64,000 bases of DNA from Bacteroidota bacterium (GTDB taxonomy: Bacteria > Bacteroidota > Bacteroidia > Chitinophagales > LD1), in contig JADKJG010000008.1 in the NCBI GenBank assembly GCA_016722375.1, positions 124,001 to 188,000 of the forward strand, given 5' to 3'. The notes below the pieces were generated by a model. That model saw nothing but the letters and a program-made list of their open reading frames with translations. It made no database searches and was not told the origin of the DNA. This document shows positions 17,432 to 25,114 of this stretch, piece by piece; the stretch's first letter is position 1; every line of letters starts with the position of its first letter. A program made the translations under genes and the position numbers.

Positions 17432-17713
17432 TTAAAGTAATGAGCCGTGAATGATCTCGTATATCACGAGTCTGCCTTTTATAATTTGGAACGCCACTAC
17501 CCAGTTATTGAACGTGATACAACTAAAATTCCTCTTGGCAAGTTTTGCGTTTTTGCATAAAGCATAAACTACGTTGTGTTTTGCATAAGCCTGTATCCGC
17601 AGAAAAAACTTATCGAGCCAACGACCACCCGATCCGGTCGTGTTGAGCGACTCTAAGAAGTTGGCGACTTCATCAAGCGTTTTCAACGCCTTTGCCTTAA
17701 TCTCTATTTCCAA
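17432..17713 (-). CDS. RelE/HigB-like toxin of a type II toxin-antitoxin pair
   Basis: This basic protein of 93 residues has a RelE/ParE-like pattern: an N-terminal strand and helix (MEIEIKAKALKTLDEVANFL), a helical hairpin containing GGRWLDKFFLRIQAYA, then strands ending NNWVVAFQIIKGRLVIYEIIHGSLL. RelE-fold toxins generally cleave ribosome-bound mRNA, while ParE-like ones attack gyrase; which applies cannot be decided here. It overlaps the upstream antitoxin-like gene by 10 bp, the typical arrangement of antitoxin first and toxin second. A dispersed repeat lies about 90 bp upstream of the pair. Confidence 0.65.
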   Translation of the reverse strand: MEIEIKAKALKTLDEVANFLESLNTTGSGGRWLDKFFLRIQAYAKHNVVYALCKNAKLAKRNFSCITFNNWVVAFQIIKGRLVIYEIIHGSLL

Positions 17714-17940
17714 GTTTTAGAGGAGGGCTTTTTCAGCTTTGCTTTTATCTGCCCGATGGCTTGTTTAAGCGAAATACTTTCCCTTGGCGGACGGCTGAGA
17801 TATTCGTCCAATTCTTCTTCCGAGGCTTTTCTTCCGATACCTAATGCCACATCACGTGCAGTAAGTTTGCGCCGAACATTGGAAGGAGCAAGCCCTTCAA
17901 ATTTCGATTCTGATTTATTGGAAGAAGGCTCTTTAAACAT
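17704..17940 (-). CDS. Putative antitoxin of the RelE-like pair
   Basis: This 78-residue, highly charged protein is encoded directly before the RelE-like gene and overlaps it by 10 bp. Serine/lysine-rich ends flank a central helical stretch (RKLTARDVALGIGRKASEEE then LDEYLSRPPRESISLKQAI) resembling short antitoxins that wrap around the toxin. A DNA-binding domain is not obvious. Function rests on position, size and charge; similar small partners of RelE-like genes are common in Bacteroidota. Confidence 0.6.
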   Translation of the reverse strand: MFKEPSSNKSESKFEGLAPSNVRRKLTARDVALGIGRKASEEELDEYLSRPPRESISLKQAIGQIKAKLKKPSSKTWK

Positions 17941-18024
17941 AGAACGAAGATAAGAGAAATGCCGGAAATAGGTTTGAATGATTTGCGAACTTCATCCGGC
18001 AGTAGGAAATAGCGAATAAACAAT

Positions 18025-18122
18025 CGTCGTTGTTGTTAGGCATTGGTGTTATTCGCTCTACTATTATTTTGGAGAACTCAAACGCCAACACGGGCAGAGA
18101 AGAAGGGTTTAATCTTTAGCTT
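18025..18122 (+). repeat. Dispersed repeat family 3, copy 2
   Basis: This is the second copy of the element at 13532-13617, with the shared TTTTGGAGAACTCAAAC core. It lies in the spacer between the RelE-like pair (minus strand, 85 bp away) and the lipoprotein gene. Confidence 0.55.
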
Positions 18123-18162
18123 TATATAAAACGCTTTGGGTCTACGTATCCTTCTAAAAAAC

Positions 18163-18840
18163 TTATCCCGGAAGCTGTGTAACCTTACTGACATAAAATT
18201 CGTTATCGATATAGCTCTCTATATCGAAGGATTCTTTCGTTGAATACGTTAAAAAGTTACGAAAGAAAATTTGGGAGGTCTCTTTCGTGGCTGTCATTAC
18301 TTTGCCCTTTACGTTATGGTCTTTTAAAATTTCCTTTGGAACATTATTCAGTTTTATAAATGATCCAGGCAATATTTTAAATGTAGTACGGGAACTAACT
18401 GAATGAGGGGGAATAAAGGAAATCCGTTCTTCCTTTATGGTAGTTGAATTAGATGTCCCTACACCCAAACCCAAAGAATACCATCTACTCCAATTAAAAA
18501 TATTGGAGTATAGATAAGATGAACCCACCGAAACACTTTGGGTATTTGTTGTTTCCTTTTCCATAAAATAGCTCAACTTAACATTCGAGTTAATGAATGC
18601 AGACTTCTTCCAGTCGATATAAATAGGTTTACCCCATTTATTCTCAATTGTAAATGCCATTACGCCATTAGCTTCCCAAAAAGTGTACCGTACCTTAACT
18701 GTGTCATTTTCATAAATGAACTGCTCGCCTTCTTGCTTTAAATTTTCAGATTTGGCCGACGCATCAACTATTTGAACATATGATACACATCCTGAAAAAA
18801 ATATTACCAAAAACGGAACAACTAAAGTGCGTATTTTCAT
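18163..18840 (-). CDS. Hypothetical lipoprotein
   Basis: A product of about 225 residues begins with a lipoprotein signal (MKIRTLVVPFLVIFFSGC; lipobox FSGC, lipidated cysteine at 18). It is therefore anchored in a membrane, probably the outer one. The mature part is beta-rich, with an early immunoglobulin-like stretch (VRYTFWEANGVMAFTIENKW), a Ser/Thr/Tyr-rich middle (SVGSSYLYSN) and a conserved-looking KILPGSFIKLN segment. No known family was recognised. The start at 18840 was chosen over an upstream ATG (18909) because it opens the signal peptide. It is transcribed alone. Confidence 0.75.
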   Translation of the reverse strand: MKIRTLVVPFLVIFFSGCVSYVQIVDASAKSENLKQEGEQFIYENDTVKVRYTFWEANGVMAFTIENKWGKPIYIDWKKSAFINSNVKLSYFMEKETTNTQSVSVGSSYLYSNIFNWSRWYSLGLGVGTSNSTTIKEERISFIPPHSVSSRTTFKILPGSFIKLNNVPKEILKDHNVKGKVMTATKETSQIFFRNFLTYSTKESFDIESYIDNEFYVSKVTQLPG

Positions 18841-19330
18841 AAGGTGGTTAGGTTTATGTCGTGATTTCATTCCCCAATAATAATAAAAGCTTAATAGACT
18901 TTTCGACACCTAAAACTTGACATTTATAGCGAAGACTATAACATCGCCCCCATCCGGAAAAGTTTAATTCGCTCCCCCGCTCCCGCTGATTTATAACCAG
19001 TACAAATACTATCAATCCCATACACTTCCCAATTTATTTTCTCCAAAAACCCATCTGTCCTTCGCCATGTATCCTGCCCACAACTCCCGTCAAATTGACC
19101 GTTTCACCAGTTATTTTCTATTTAGCTGGCGTTCCCGTCAACCGCTTGTATGATTTTTTACTTCTTGATTTATGACTAAAATATCAAGGCTGTAGTTAGT
19201 GATTAGTTCTTCCAGTGAAATAAAAATATAGTGAACGTCGTCAGCACTGTCAAGGAAGTTTTACCGTAAAAGACCTTCGCAATAGGATAGATGAGGATAG
19301 ATCAGAAATGCTGCACATTTGCTTCCAGCC
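18841..19330. other. Intergenic region without recognisable gene
   Basis: C-rich stretches near 18950-18985, followed by AT-rich sequence. No conserved reading frame, tRNA or clear terminator was seen. It leads directly into 21-bp array 2. Confidence 0.4.
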
Positions 19331-19582
19331 TTTCAGCACCTTGTTTCTCTCGTTTCGCTGCAAACCCCATCTGTCTTGTATCATTCACTTGCTGTTTTGA
19401 CGCAAATTGAAAGAGTTTTGTATCAATCGTCATCTATTCGCACCGAAACAGCAAGTGTTTTGCACAAAACGCTCCGCGTTTGCACCAAAACGCGAGCCGT
19501 TTTGATGCGAACAGGAGCTATTTGTATGCAAATAGCTCCTGTTTTGGGCACATCTTTTCCTGTTTGCATCCAAACGACAATT
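19331..19582. repeat. 21-bp tandem repeat array 2 (12 units)
   Basis: Twelve units keep strict 21-bp phasing (starts 19331, 19352, 19373, 19394, 19415, 19436, 19457, 19478, 19499, 19520, 19541, 19562). The plus-strand consensus begins GTTTTG and often continues CACCAAAAC; the last third varies strongly between units. The degeneracy suggests an old array. It lies about 90 bp beyond the rpsU terminator. Several frames remain open across it, which explains the spurious reading frames found there. Confidence 0.88.
19510..19543. repeat. 15-bp hairpin inside array 2
   Basis: AACAGGAGCTATTTG (19510-19524) and its exact complement (19529-19543) flank a TATG loop, joining two adjacent 21-bp units into one perfect stem. 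A GTTTTG run follows. Confidence 0.75.
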
Positions 19583-19673
19583 GGTCAGTTGCCAATGGCC
19601 TAAAAGGGTATGGCATAATGGATTATGAGGCTTGAAACGTTGAGAAAGCTCAGCTTTTTGTTCAAAAGAGGGC

Positions 19674-19709
19674 AAAAAAAACCCGTTCCTTTTGGGAAAC
19701 GGGTTCTTT
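19674..19709 (-). terminator. rpsU intrinsic terminator
   Basis: Read on the minus strand, GAACCCGTTTCCC-AAAA-GGAACGGGTT is followed by a run of at least eight T (19681-19674). It lies 22 bp beyond the rpsU stop: a textbook rho-independent terminator. Confidence 0.9.
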
Positions 19710-19730
19710 CATTTATAAAATTAGCAAGGT

Positions 19731-19925
19731 CTATCCTTCTTCTTCTCTCTTCAAAGTTTGAATGTAAGCAGCACGCAAAACAGCGTTTCTTTTACGTACA
19801 CTTGGCTTAGTGAAAACCTGACGCTCACGCAACTGACGCAACGTGCCTGATTTTTCAAACTTCTTCTTGTACTTCTTCAGTGCGCGGTCGAGTGATTCGG
19901 ACTCTCTAGTATCTATTATCAGCAT
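19731..19925 (-). CDS. rpsU: 30S ribosomal protein S21
   Basis: This is a small-subunit ribosomal protein; S21 sits near the 3' end of 16S rRNA and helps initiation. The 64 residues show the family pattern: MLIIDTRESESLDRALKKYK, then KKFEKSGTLRQLRERQVFTK and a basic tail. It is monocistronic, with an exact consensus promoter overlapping the 3' edge of the acyl-CoA dehydrogenase spacer (19949-19979) and a strong terminator 22 bp downstream. Confidence 0.97.
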   Translation of the reverse strand: MLIIDTRESESLDRALKKYKKKFEKSGTLRQLRERQVFTKPSVRKRNAVLRAAYIQTLKREEEG

Positions 19926-19948
19926 ATATTGATTTAAAATTTGGTCGG

Positions 19949-19979
19949 CAAAATTAAAAAACCCTATCGAATTACCAAA
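19949..19979 (-). promoter_or_regulatory. rpsU promoter, exact Bacteroidota consensus
   Basis: On the minus strand TTTG (19979-19976), 19 bases, TAATTTTG (19956-19949) fit TTTG-N19-TAnnTTTG. The -33 box abuts the stop codon of the upstream acyl-CoA dehydrogenase gene, so rpsU is transcribed independently of it. Confidence 0.8.
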
Positions 19980-21176
19980 CTATATGTTCCCCTTCATTAT
20001 CTCCCGACTAATGACTAGCTTCTGGATCTCGGAAGTTCCTTCGCCAATCGTGCACAGTTTGGAGTCACGGAAGAATTTTTCCACCGGAAAATCTTTGGTA
20101 TATCCATAGCCTCCAAACACCTGGATGGCATCGGTAGAAATCTGAACAGCTATCTCAGAGGTATAATATTTAGCGAATGCAGATTCTTTGGTCATTTTCT
20201 TACCCTCGTTTTTCAGGTAAGCGGCTTGCATAGTTAGCAGTTCACCAGCTTCTATTTTTGTAGCCATATCTGCCAATTTGAAAGAGATGGCCTGAAAATT
20301 GGCAATAGGCTGCCCGAACTGTTGACGCTCCTTTGCATACTTTACAGATGCCTCAAAAGCGCCTTTGGCAATACCCAGTCCAATAGACGCGATAGAAATA
20401 CGTCCTCCATCCAACACTTGCATGGCTTGCTGGAAACCGCTTCCTACTTTCGCCTCGCCGCCACAAACATTCTCATCGGGTACAAAGCAATCTTCAAAAA
20501 TAACTTCGGCGGTTTCGGAAGCCCTCATGCCCAGTTTGTTTTCTTTCTTTCCGGCTTTTAACCCTTTGGTGCCTCTTTCAATAATAAAGCTGGTCATACC
20601 TTTTGAATCGAGCAATTCACCGGTTCTTATTACCGCTAACACTACATCGCCTGATTTTCCGTGGGTAATCCAGCTTTTGGTTCCGTTAAGAATCCATCCG
20701 CCATCCACTTTCTTGGCAGTGCATTTCATACGCATGGCATCGCTTCCTGTATTAGGTTCCGTCAATGCCCAAGCTCCAATCCATTCGCCGGTGGCGAGTT
20801 TTGGGAGGTATTTCTTTTTCTGCTCTTCAGTGCCGTGATAATAAATATGTCCCGTGCAAAGCGAGTTATGCGCAGCGACCGACAAACCAATAGAACCGCA
20901 AACTTTGGCAATTTCAGAGACGACTGTAACATATTCAAAGTAGCCAAAACCAGAGCCAGAGTATTTCTCAGGTACAAAGACACCGAGAAAACCTAACTCA
21001 CCCATTTTATAAAAAAGGTCTCTGGGAAATATTTGTTCTTCATCCCATTTCATCAGGTTGGGGCGAATTTCACGCTCGGCAAAATCCCGAACGGTTTGAA
21101 CAATCATTTTTTGATTGTCATTATAATCGAAGTTCATGCCTTTATTATCGGTTTGTTGCATGTTGGCTACCTCCAT
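19980..21176 (-). CDS. Acyl-CoA dehydrogenase
   Basis: This FAD-dependent enzyme introduces a trans-2 double bond into acyl-CoA, in fatty-acid or branched-chain amino-acid breakdown, passing electrons to ETF. The 398 residues contain the N-terminal helical domain, the middle beta-domain with WALTEPNTGSDAMRMKCTA and GTKSWITHG, and the C-terminal helical domain with RQQFGQPIANFQ, QVFGGYGYTKDFPVEKFFRD and the CTIGEGTSEIQ segment that harbours the catalytic glutamate in short-chain members. Substrate chain length cannot be fixed. The ATG at 21176 was taken; an internal Met at MNFDY is possible. It follows apt with a 96-bp gap and may have its own promoter. Confidence 0.95.
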   Translation of the reverse strand: MEVANMQQTDNKGMNFDYNDNQKMIVQTVRDFAEREIRPNLMKWDEEQIFPRDLFYKMGELGFLGVFVPEKYSGSGFGYFEYVTVVSEIAKVCGSIGLSVAAHNSLCTGHIYYHGTEEQKKKYLPKLATGEWIGAWALTEPNTGSDAMRMKCTAKKVDGGWILNGTKSWITHGKSGDVVLAVIRTGELLDSKGMTSFIIERGTKGLKAGKKENKLGMRASETAEVIFEDCFVPDENVCGGEAKVGSGFQQAMQVLDGGRISIASIGLGIAKGAFEASVKYAKERQQFGQPIANFQAISFKLADMATKIEAGELLTMQAAYLKNEGKKMTKESAFAKYYTSEIAVQISTDAIQVFGGYGYTKDFPVEKFFRDSKLCTIGEGTSEIQKLVISREIMKGNI

Positions 21177-21272
21177 TTCTGATCTTTTTTATTTTTTAAA
21201 AATTTGCGCGCAATGATAACAAAACAGCGTGGGCTTTTCTGTTATAGAGAAGGAAATTAACAGGCCGGGAAA

Positions 21273-21812
21273 TCAGGAATACTCGGTGATAGCGACAACA
21301 TTAGTCGAGTAGGGAGCTATCTTCTTTTTCCCGCCCAAAGCATCGAGAATGGTGATGAATGAGAATCCGGCAATCGTCCCGCCTTCGGCTTTCACCAGTT
21401 CTGCTGCGGCAACCGCAGTGCCTCCTGTAGCCAAAACATCGTCGTGTATCATCACGTTCCAGCCCGGTTGAATCACTCCAGTATGAATTTCGAGGGTGGC
21501 GGTGCCATATTCCAATTCGTAAGTAAACGATTTGGTCTTGGCAGGAAGTTTGCCCTGTTTGCGAACCGGAAAAAGAGGTATCTGTAATTTGTTAGCAATA
21601 AGGATACCCATAAAAAAACCACGGCTTTCAATGGCGCAAATCGCATCTACTTTCCCGTGATTGTGGAGAAATTTACCTATGATACGCTCTGTCAGCTCAT
21701 CGCAAAGCGCGGCATCCAAAAATACCGGAGTAATATCTTTGAACATGATGCCCGGTTTGGGAAAATCAGGAACCTCCCGAATAACGCTTCTCAATTTAGC
21801 TTCTAATTCCAT
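21273..21812 (-). CDS. apt: Adenine phosphoribosyltransferase
   Basis: This purine-salvage enzyme makes AMP from adenine and PRPP in the cytoplasm. At 179 residues it is typical. Recognisable parts are the N-terminal IREVPDFPKPGIMFKDITPV, the flexible loop segment with RKQGKLPAKT and the PRPP-binding motif VMIHDDVLATGGTA. It begins 5 bp after the stop of the MetS-like small gene, so it probably ends the transcript of the amino-acid transporter genes. No metabolic reason for that linkage is evident. Confidence 0.96.
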   Translation of the reverse strand: MELEAKLRSVIREVPDFPKPGIMFKDITPVFLDAALCDELTERIIGKFLHNHGKVDAICAIESRGFFMGILIANKLQIPLFPVRKQGKLPAKTKSFTYELEYGTATLEIHTGVIQPGWNVMIHDDVLATGGTAVAAAELVKAEGGTIAGFSFITILDALGGKKKIAPYSTNVVAITEYS

Positions 21813-21817
21813 ATCGC

Positions 21818-21961
21818 TTATCTTTCAACATCATCATTCTCCGAATAGGAATCCGGTTCTGGTTTAGGTGGGGTTTTCAATACTTTTATAAAAAAGTACA
21901 GGACGAAAAAGGTAACCACCCCTTCTGCGGCCAGCATCACTATTAACGCTTGTGTATTCAT
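21818..21961 (-). CDS. MetS-like small subunit of the NSS transporter
   Basis: This 47-residue single-span protein is too short for most gene finders. It begins MNTQALIVMLAAEGVVTFFV, continues into a hydrophobic LYFFIKVLK stretch and ends with a proline- and acid-rich tail (TPPKPEPDSYSENDDVER). Its ATG lies 11 bp after the NSS transporter stop, and apt starts 5 bp after its stop. It resembles the MetS small subunits that accompany MetP-type NSS amino-acid transporters in other bacteria, which supports an accessory role in the same membrane complex. Recognition rests on position, length and one-helix architecture. Confidence 0.8.
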   Translation of the reverse strand: MNTQALIVMLAAEGVVTFFVLYFFIKVLKTPPKPEPDSYSENDDVER

Positions 21962-21972
21962 CTTCTTCTATT

Positions 21973-23493
21973 TTATTTTGAAGTAAATCTACCTTCTTTG
22001 ATTCGCTTCTTGTAAGCGATATAAACCAGCCAACAAATTGCGCCATAGACACCCAGCAATAGTAAGCGAGATAGCTGAACGTAGATAGAGGCTTCTCCAA
22101 TAATCTTTGCCCAAATATCAGGCAAGGAGAAAACAAATACAAAAAGCAGGATAACCGGAGTAACAAACTTTATGATAAACCGATAAATCGGCGGCACTTT
22201 CATATCTGCACCATGATTGATTTCTGCCCAGCCTTTATCCATACCAAAAACCCAGGCGAAAAGAATAATTTCAAACAAGGCGAAAACCACGAGCGATACT
22301 GTTCCTGCCCAATAGTCAAATTCATCAAAGACGCCTTCATTAAAGAAAAGCACAGCAGGCAAGCCCAAAAGAAAAATTACTACACCAAACGTCCATGCAG
22401 CTTTTTCGCGACCCCAGTTGAACTCGTCTCTTAAAAAACCCATTACTGGTGTTCCCATAGCTAAAGAGGAGGTGATTCCGGCAAAGAACAATAGCCCAAA
22501 CCACATAACGCCTGCCAATACAGCCAAGGTCGGCCCCCATTGTTGGAATAGATAAGGCAGCGTCTTGAATCCTAGTCCTAAGCCTCCCGACTTGGTTAGT
22601 TCCACTACTCTGTCCACTCCCAAATACCCGATGGATATGGGGATAATAATGGAACTGCCCAATACCACTTCTACAAACTCATTCATCCAGCCAGCACTCA
22701 TGGCATTCAGTGCAATGTCATCTTTCGGTCGAACGTAAGAAGCATAACAGTGAATGGAACCCATCCCAACAGAGAGTGTAAAGAAAATCTGTCCGGCGGC
22801 AGCCAACCAAACTTTGGGTGTCCATATCGTACTGAAATCTGGTGTCCACAAGAAGTTGAGCCCCAGTGTTCCGTCATTAACAGCACCATGAACTCCTGCT
22901 TTGATAGTAACTCCTCTGATAGCAAGAATAGCTCCGAATAATATCAACAGAGGAATACCAATTTTAGCTACCTTCTCCACTCCACCACTCAATCCTTTGG
23001 ATAAGATGTAGGTGTTTAGCAAAAGGCAAAACAACCAGAAGAAAATAGGCTCTATCGTTTGAAGAGCTACATAGTTGTTGAAAAATGCCGCTACATGCTC
23101 CGGCGATTCGGAAGAGAAGGAGCCGATGATGGAATGATAAACATAACTCAAAGTCCATGATTCGATATAGCAGTAATAGGAGGCGACAGCCAGATTGGTG
23201 AAAATACCGAAGACCCCGATGTATTTCCAAAAGGCTTTTTTATCCATCGAATCCAAAATGAAGGGGGTGGAATGGTGTCCATTCTTTCCCCCGAATCTTC
23301 CCATAGACCACTCCACCCAAAGCAGCGGAATACCCATCAAAAGAAAACATACGAGATAAGGTACGATAAAAGCACCTCCTCCATTTTGTATGGCTTGAAC
23401 CGGGAAGCGAAGAAAATTCCCTAAGCCGACGGCATTGCCCGCCATTGCCAGAATTAAACCTACCCGCGTACCCCAACTTTCTGTTTTTATCAT
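21973..23493 (-). CDS. NSS (neurotransmitter:sodium symporter) family amino-acid transporter
   Basis: This is a sodium-coupled symporter of the LeuT fold with 506 residues and about 12 membrane helices. The TM1 signature WGTRVGLILAMAGNAVGLGN is intact, including the unwound NAVGLGNFLRFP substrate/sodium site, followed by NGGGAF in TM2. TM6 contains FFTLSVGMGSIHCYASY. Substrate is probably an amino acid (family knowledge). It is followed within 11 bp by a MetS-like small subunit and preceded on the same strand by two APC permeases, forming an amino-acid uptake block. The 131-bp upstream gap may contain a separate promoter. Confidence 0.93.
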   Translation of the reverse strand: MIKTESWGTRVGLILAMAGNAVGLGNFLRFPVQAIQNGGGAFIVPYLVCFLLMGIPLLWVEWSMGRFGGKNGHHSTPFILDSMDKKAFWKYIGVFGIFTNLAVASYYCYIESWTLSYVYHSIIGSFSSESPEHVAAFFNNYVALQTIEPIFFWLFCLLLNTYILSKGLSGGVEKVAKIGIPLLILFGAILAIRGVTIKAGVHGAVNDGTLGLNFLWTPDFSTIWTPKVWLAAAGQIFFTLSVGMGSIHCYASYVRPKDDIALNAMSAGWMNEFVEVVLGSSIIIPISIGYLGVDRVVELTKSGGLGLGFKTLPYLFQQWGPTLAVLAGVMWFGLLFFAGITSSLAMGTPVMGFLRDEFNWGREKAAWTFGVVIFLLGLPAVLFFNEGVFDEFDYWAGTVSLVVFALFEIILFAWVFGMDKGWAEINHGADMKVPPIYRFIIKFVTPVILLFVFVFSLPDIWAKIIGEASIYVQLSRLLLLGVYGAICWLVYIAYKKRIKEGRFTSK

Positions 23494-23624
23494 TAACTGA
23501 TTTTAAATGAAAGATTCGTTTCAGCGATAAATCTATTGAAATAATCGAGTGGTGAAAATTGAAATGTTCAAATCGTTGTTGAGCCAAGCGAAATGCAAGG
23601 AAACACAGATGAGGCAGAAATGAA

Positions 23625-25079
23625 TTACTGATCTTGAGAAACCACTGGAGCAGTGCGTTTCCAGCAGTAATAAATGGGGATGCCCAACAACACGATAATC
23701 AATCCGGGCCAAGTATTTTCGGGCTTCATGAAAAGTAGATTAACACAAAAAGCAATGGCGAAGAGGATATAAATAATGGGAACCACGGGATAACCGAAAG
23801 CCTTATAAGGTCTTTCAGCATTCGGCATTTTTTTGCGTAAAATAAAAATGCCGATAACCGTGAAGATATAGAAAAGCATCACGGCGAACATTACGTAGTC
23901 TAATAAATCGCCGTACTTACCCGAAAGGCACAGTGCCGAACTCCAGATGAACTGAATCCATAAAGCATAACCCGGTACTCCGAATTTATTATTGTCTTTC
24001 ATTTTTTTGAAAAACAAACCATCCTTCGCCATTGCTTGATATACGCGAACGCTGGCAAGGACAATCCCATTATTACATCCAAAAGTGGAAACCATAATCA
24101 GCAAAGCCATGATGATAGTAGCCGGGGAACCAAATATTTGCATAGCCGCTGAAGTCGCTACCCGGTCTTTCTCCGCAAACATAATTCCCTTACCCATTGC
24201 GTCCGCAGCCTGTGGATCGCCGAAGAAAGGAAGCAGACTGAGATAGGCGATGTTTGCCAGGATATAAAGAACAGTTACAATGACCGTGCCGAAGAATAGA
24301 CTCAAAGGAATACTGCGTTTTGGATTGTCTATTTCACCGGCAATAAAAGTGACATTGTTCCATGCATCACTAGAGAATAAAGAGCCAACCAGAGCAACGC
24401 CCATTGCCGCAACCAATCCGAAACTGGTGAGCGATTCAAAACTTATTTTACCATCCGCCCCTTCCGAATAACTACCAAAATCCCAAAAGTGTTCCATGTT
24501 CAGATTGCGAACATCTGCATTGGCACAGATGAAAACTCCCAAAACAATCAAAGCAAAGAGCGCTAACAGTTTAGTGGAAGTGAAAATCCGAAGAATAATT
24601 TTCCCATAGTTTATGCCACGGGCATTAACAACGGTGAGCACCAGAATAGAAAAAATCCCTAGCACTTGAGCGGCTGAAATTTTAAGATTGCCGTATTGCA
24701 AAAGAATATTGTGTTCGCTCAGAGGTTCATATAATACACCGGTATATTTTGCAAAGGCCACTGCCACCGCAGCGATGGTCCCTGATTGCACTACGGCAAA
24801 CAAACTCCATCCATACAAAAAGCCAATCAAAGGATTGTAGGCTTCTTTCAAATAAACATACTGACCTCCTGCTTGCGGAAATAATCCTGCCAGTTCGCCA
24901 TAACTCAAAGCAGCGAATATGGTCATCACTCCTGTAATCACCCACAGAAGCAACATCCATCCGGGGCCACCTACAGTTCGGCTCATGTCTGCCGTCACGA
25001 TAAAAATTCCGGAACCAATCATGGAGCCTGAAACAATAAGAGTAGCGTCCAGTAAATTGAGAGGTTTATGGGCTTTCAT
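23625..25079 (-). CDS. APC-family amino-acid permease
   Basis: This is an amino-acid/polyamine/organocation permease, 484 residues with 12 or more predicted helices. TM1 carries the GSGI-type motif (IVSGSMIGSGIFIVTADMSR), which binds the substrate carboxyl group. It continues with AALSYGELAGLFPQAGGQYV in TM2-TM3 and SLFSSDAWNNVTFIAGEIDN before TM7, close to the LAT/serine-threonine exchanger branch. The exact amino acid cannot be read. It is 35 bp downstream of another APC permease on the same strand, so the two are likely co-transcribed. Confidence 0.92.
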   Translation of the reverse strand: MKAHKPLNLLDATLIVSGSMIGSGIFIVTADMSRTVGGPGWMLLLWVITGVMTIFAALSYGELAGLFPQAGGQYVYLKEAYNPLIGFLYGWSLFAVVQSGTIAAVAVAFAKYTGVLYEPLSEHNILLQYGNLKISAAQVLGIFSILVLTVVNARGINYGKIILRIFTSTKLLALFALIVLGVFICANADVRNLNMEHFWDFGSYSEGADGKISFESLTSFGLVAAMGVALVGSLFSSDAWNNVTFIAGEIDNPKRSIPLSLFFGTVIVTVLYILANIAYLSLLPFFGDPQAADAMGKGIMFAEKDRVATSAAMQIFGSPATIIMALLIMVSTFGCNNGIVLASVRVYQAMAKDGLFFKKMKDNNKFGVPGYALWIQFIWSSALCLSGKYGDLLDYVMFAVMLFYIFTVIGIFILRKKMPNAERPYKAFGYPVVPIIYILFAIAFCVNLLFMKPENTWPGLIIVLLGIPIYYCWKRTAPVVSQDQ

Positions 25080-25114
25080 CGTAAGATTTGTTTTCCGGAT
25101 TGTTGAACCAGCGC

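Noticed and set aside
19319..19675. Repetitive proteins on both strands over array 2
   Set aside because: Frames on both strands are open over the same repeat array, which argues for non-coding periodic DNA.
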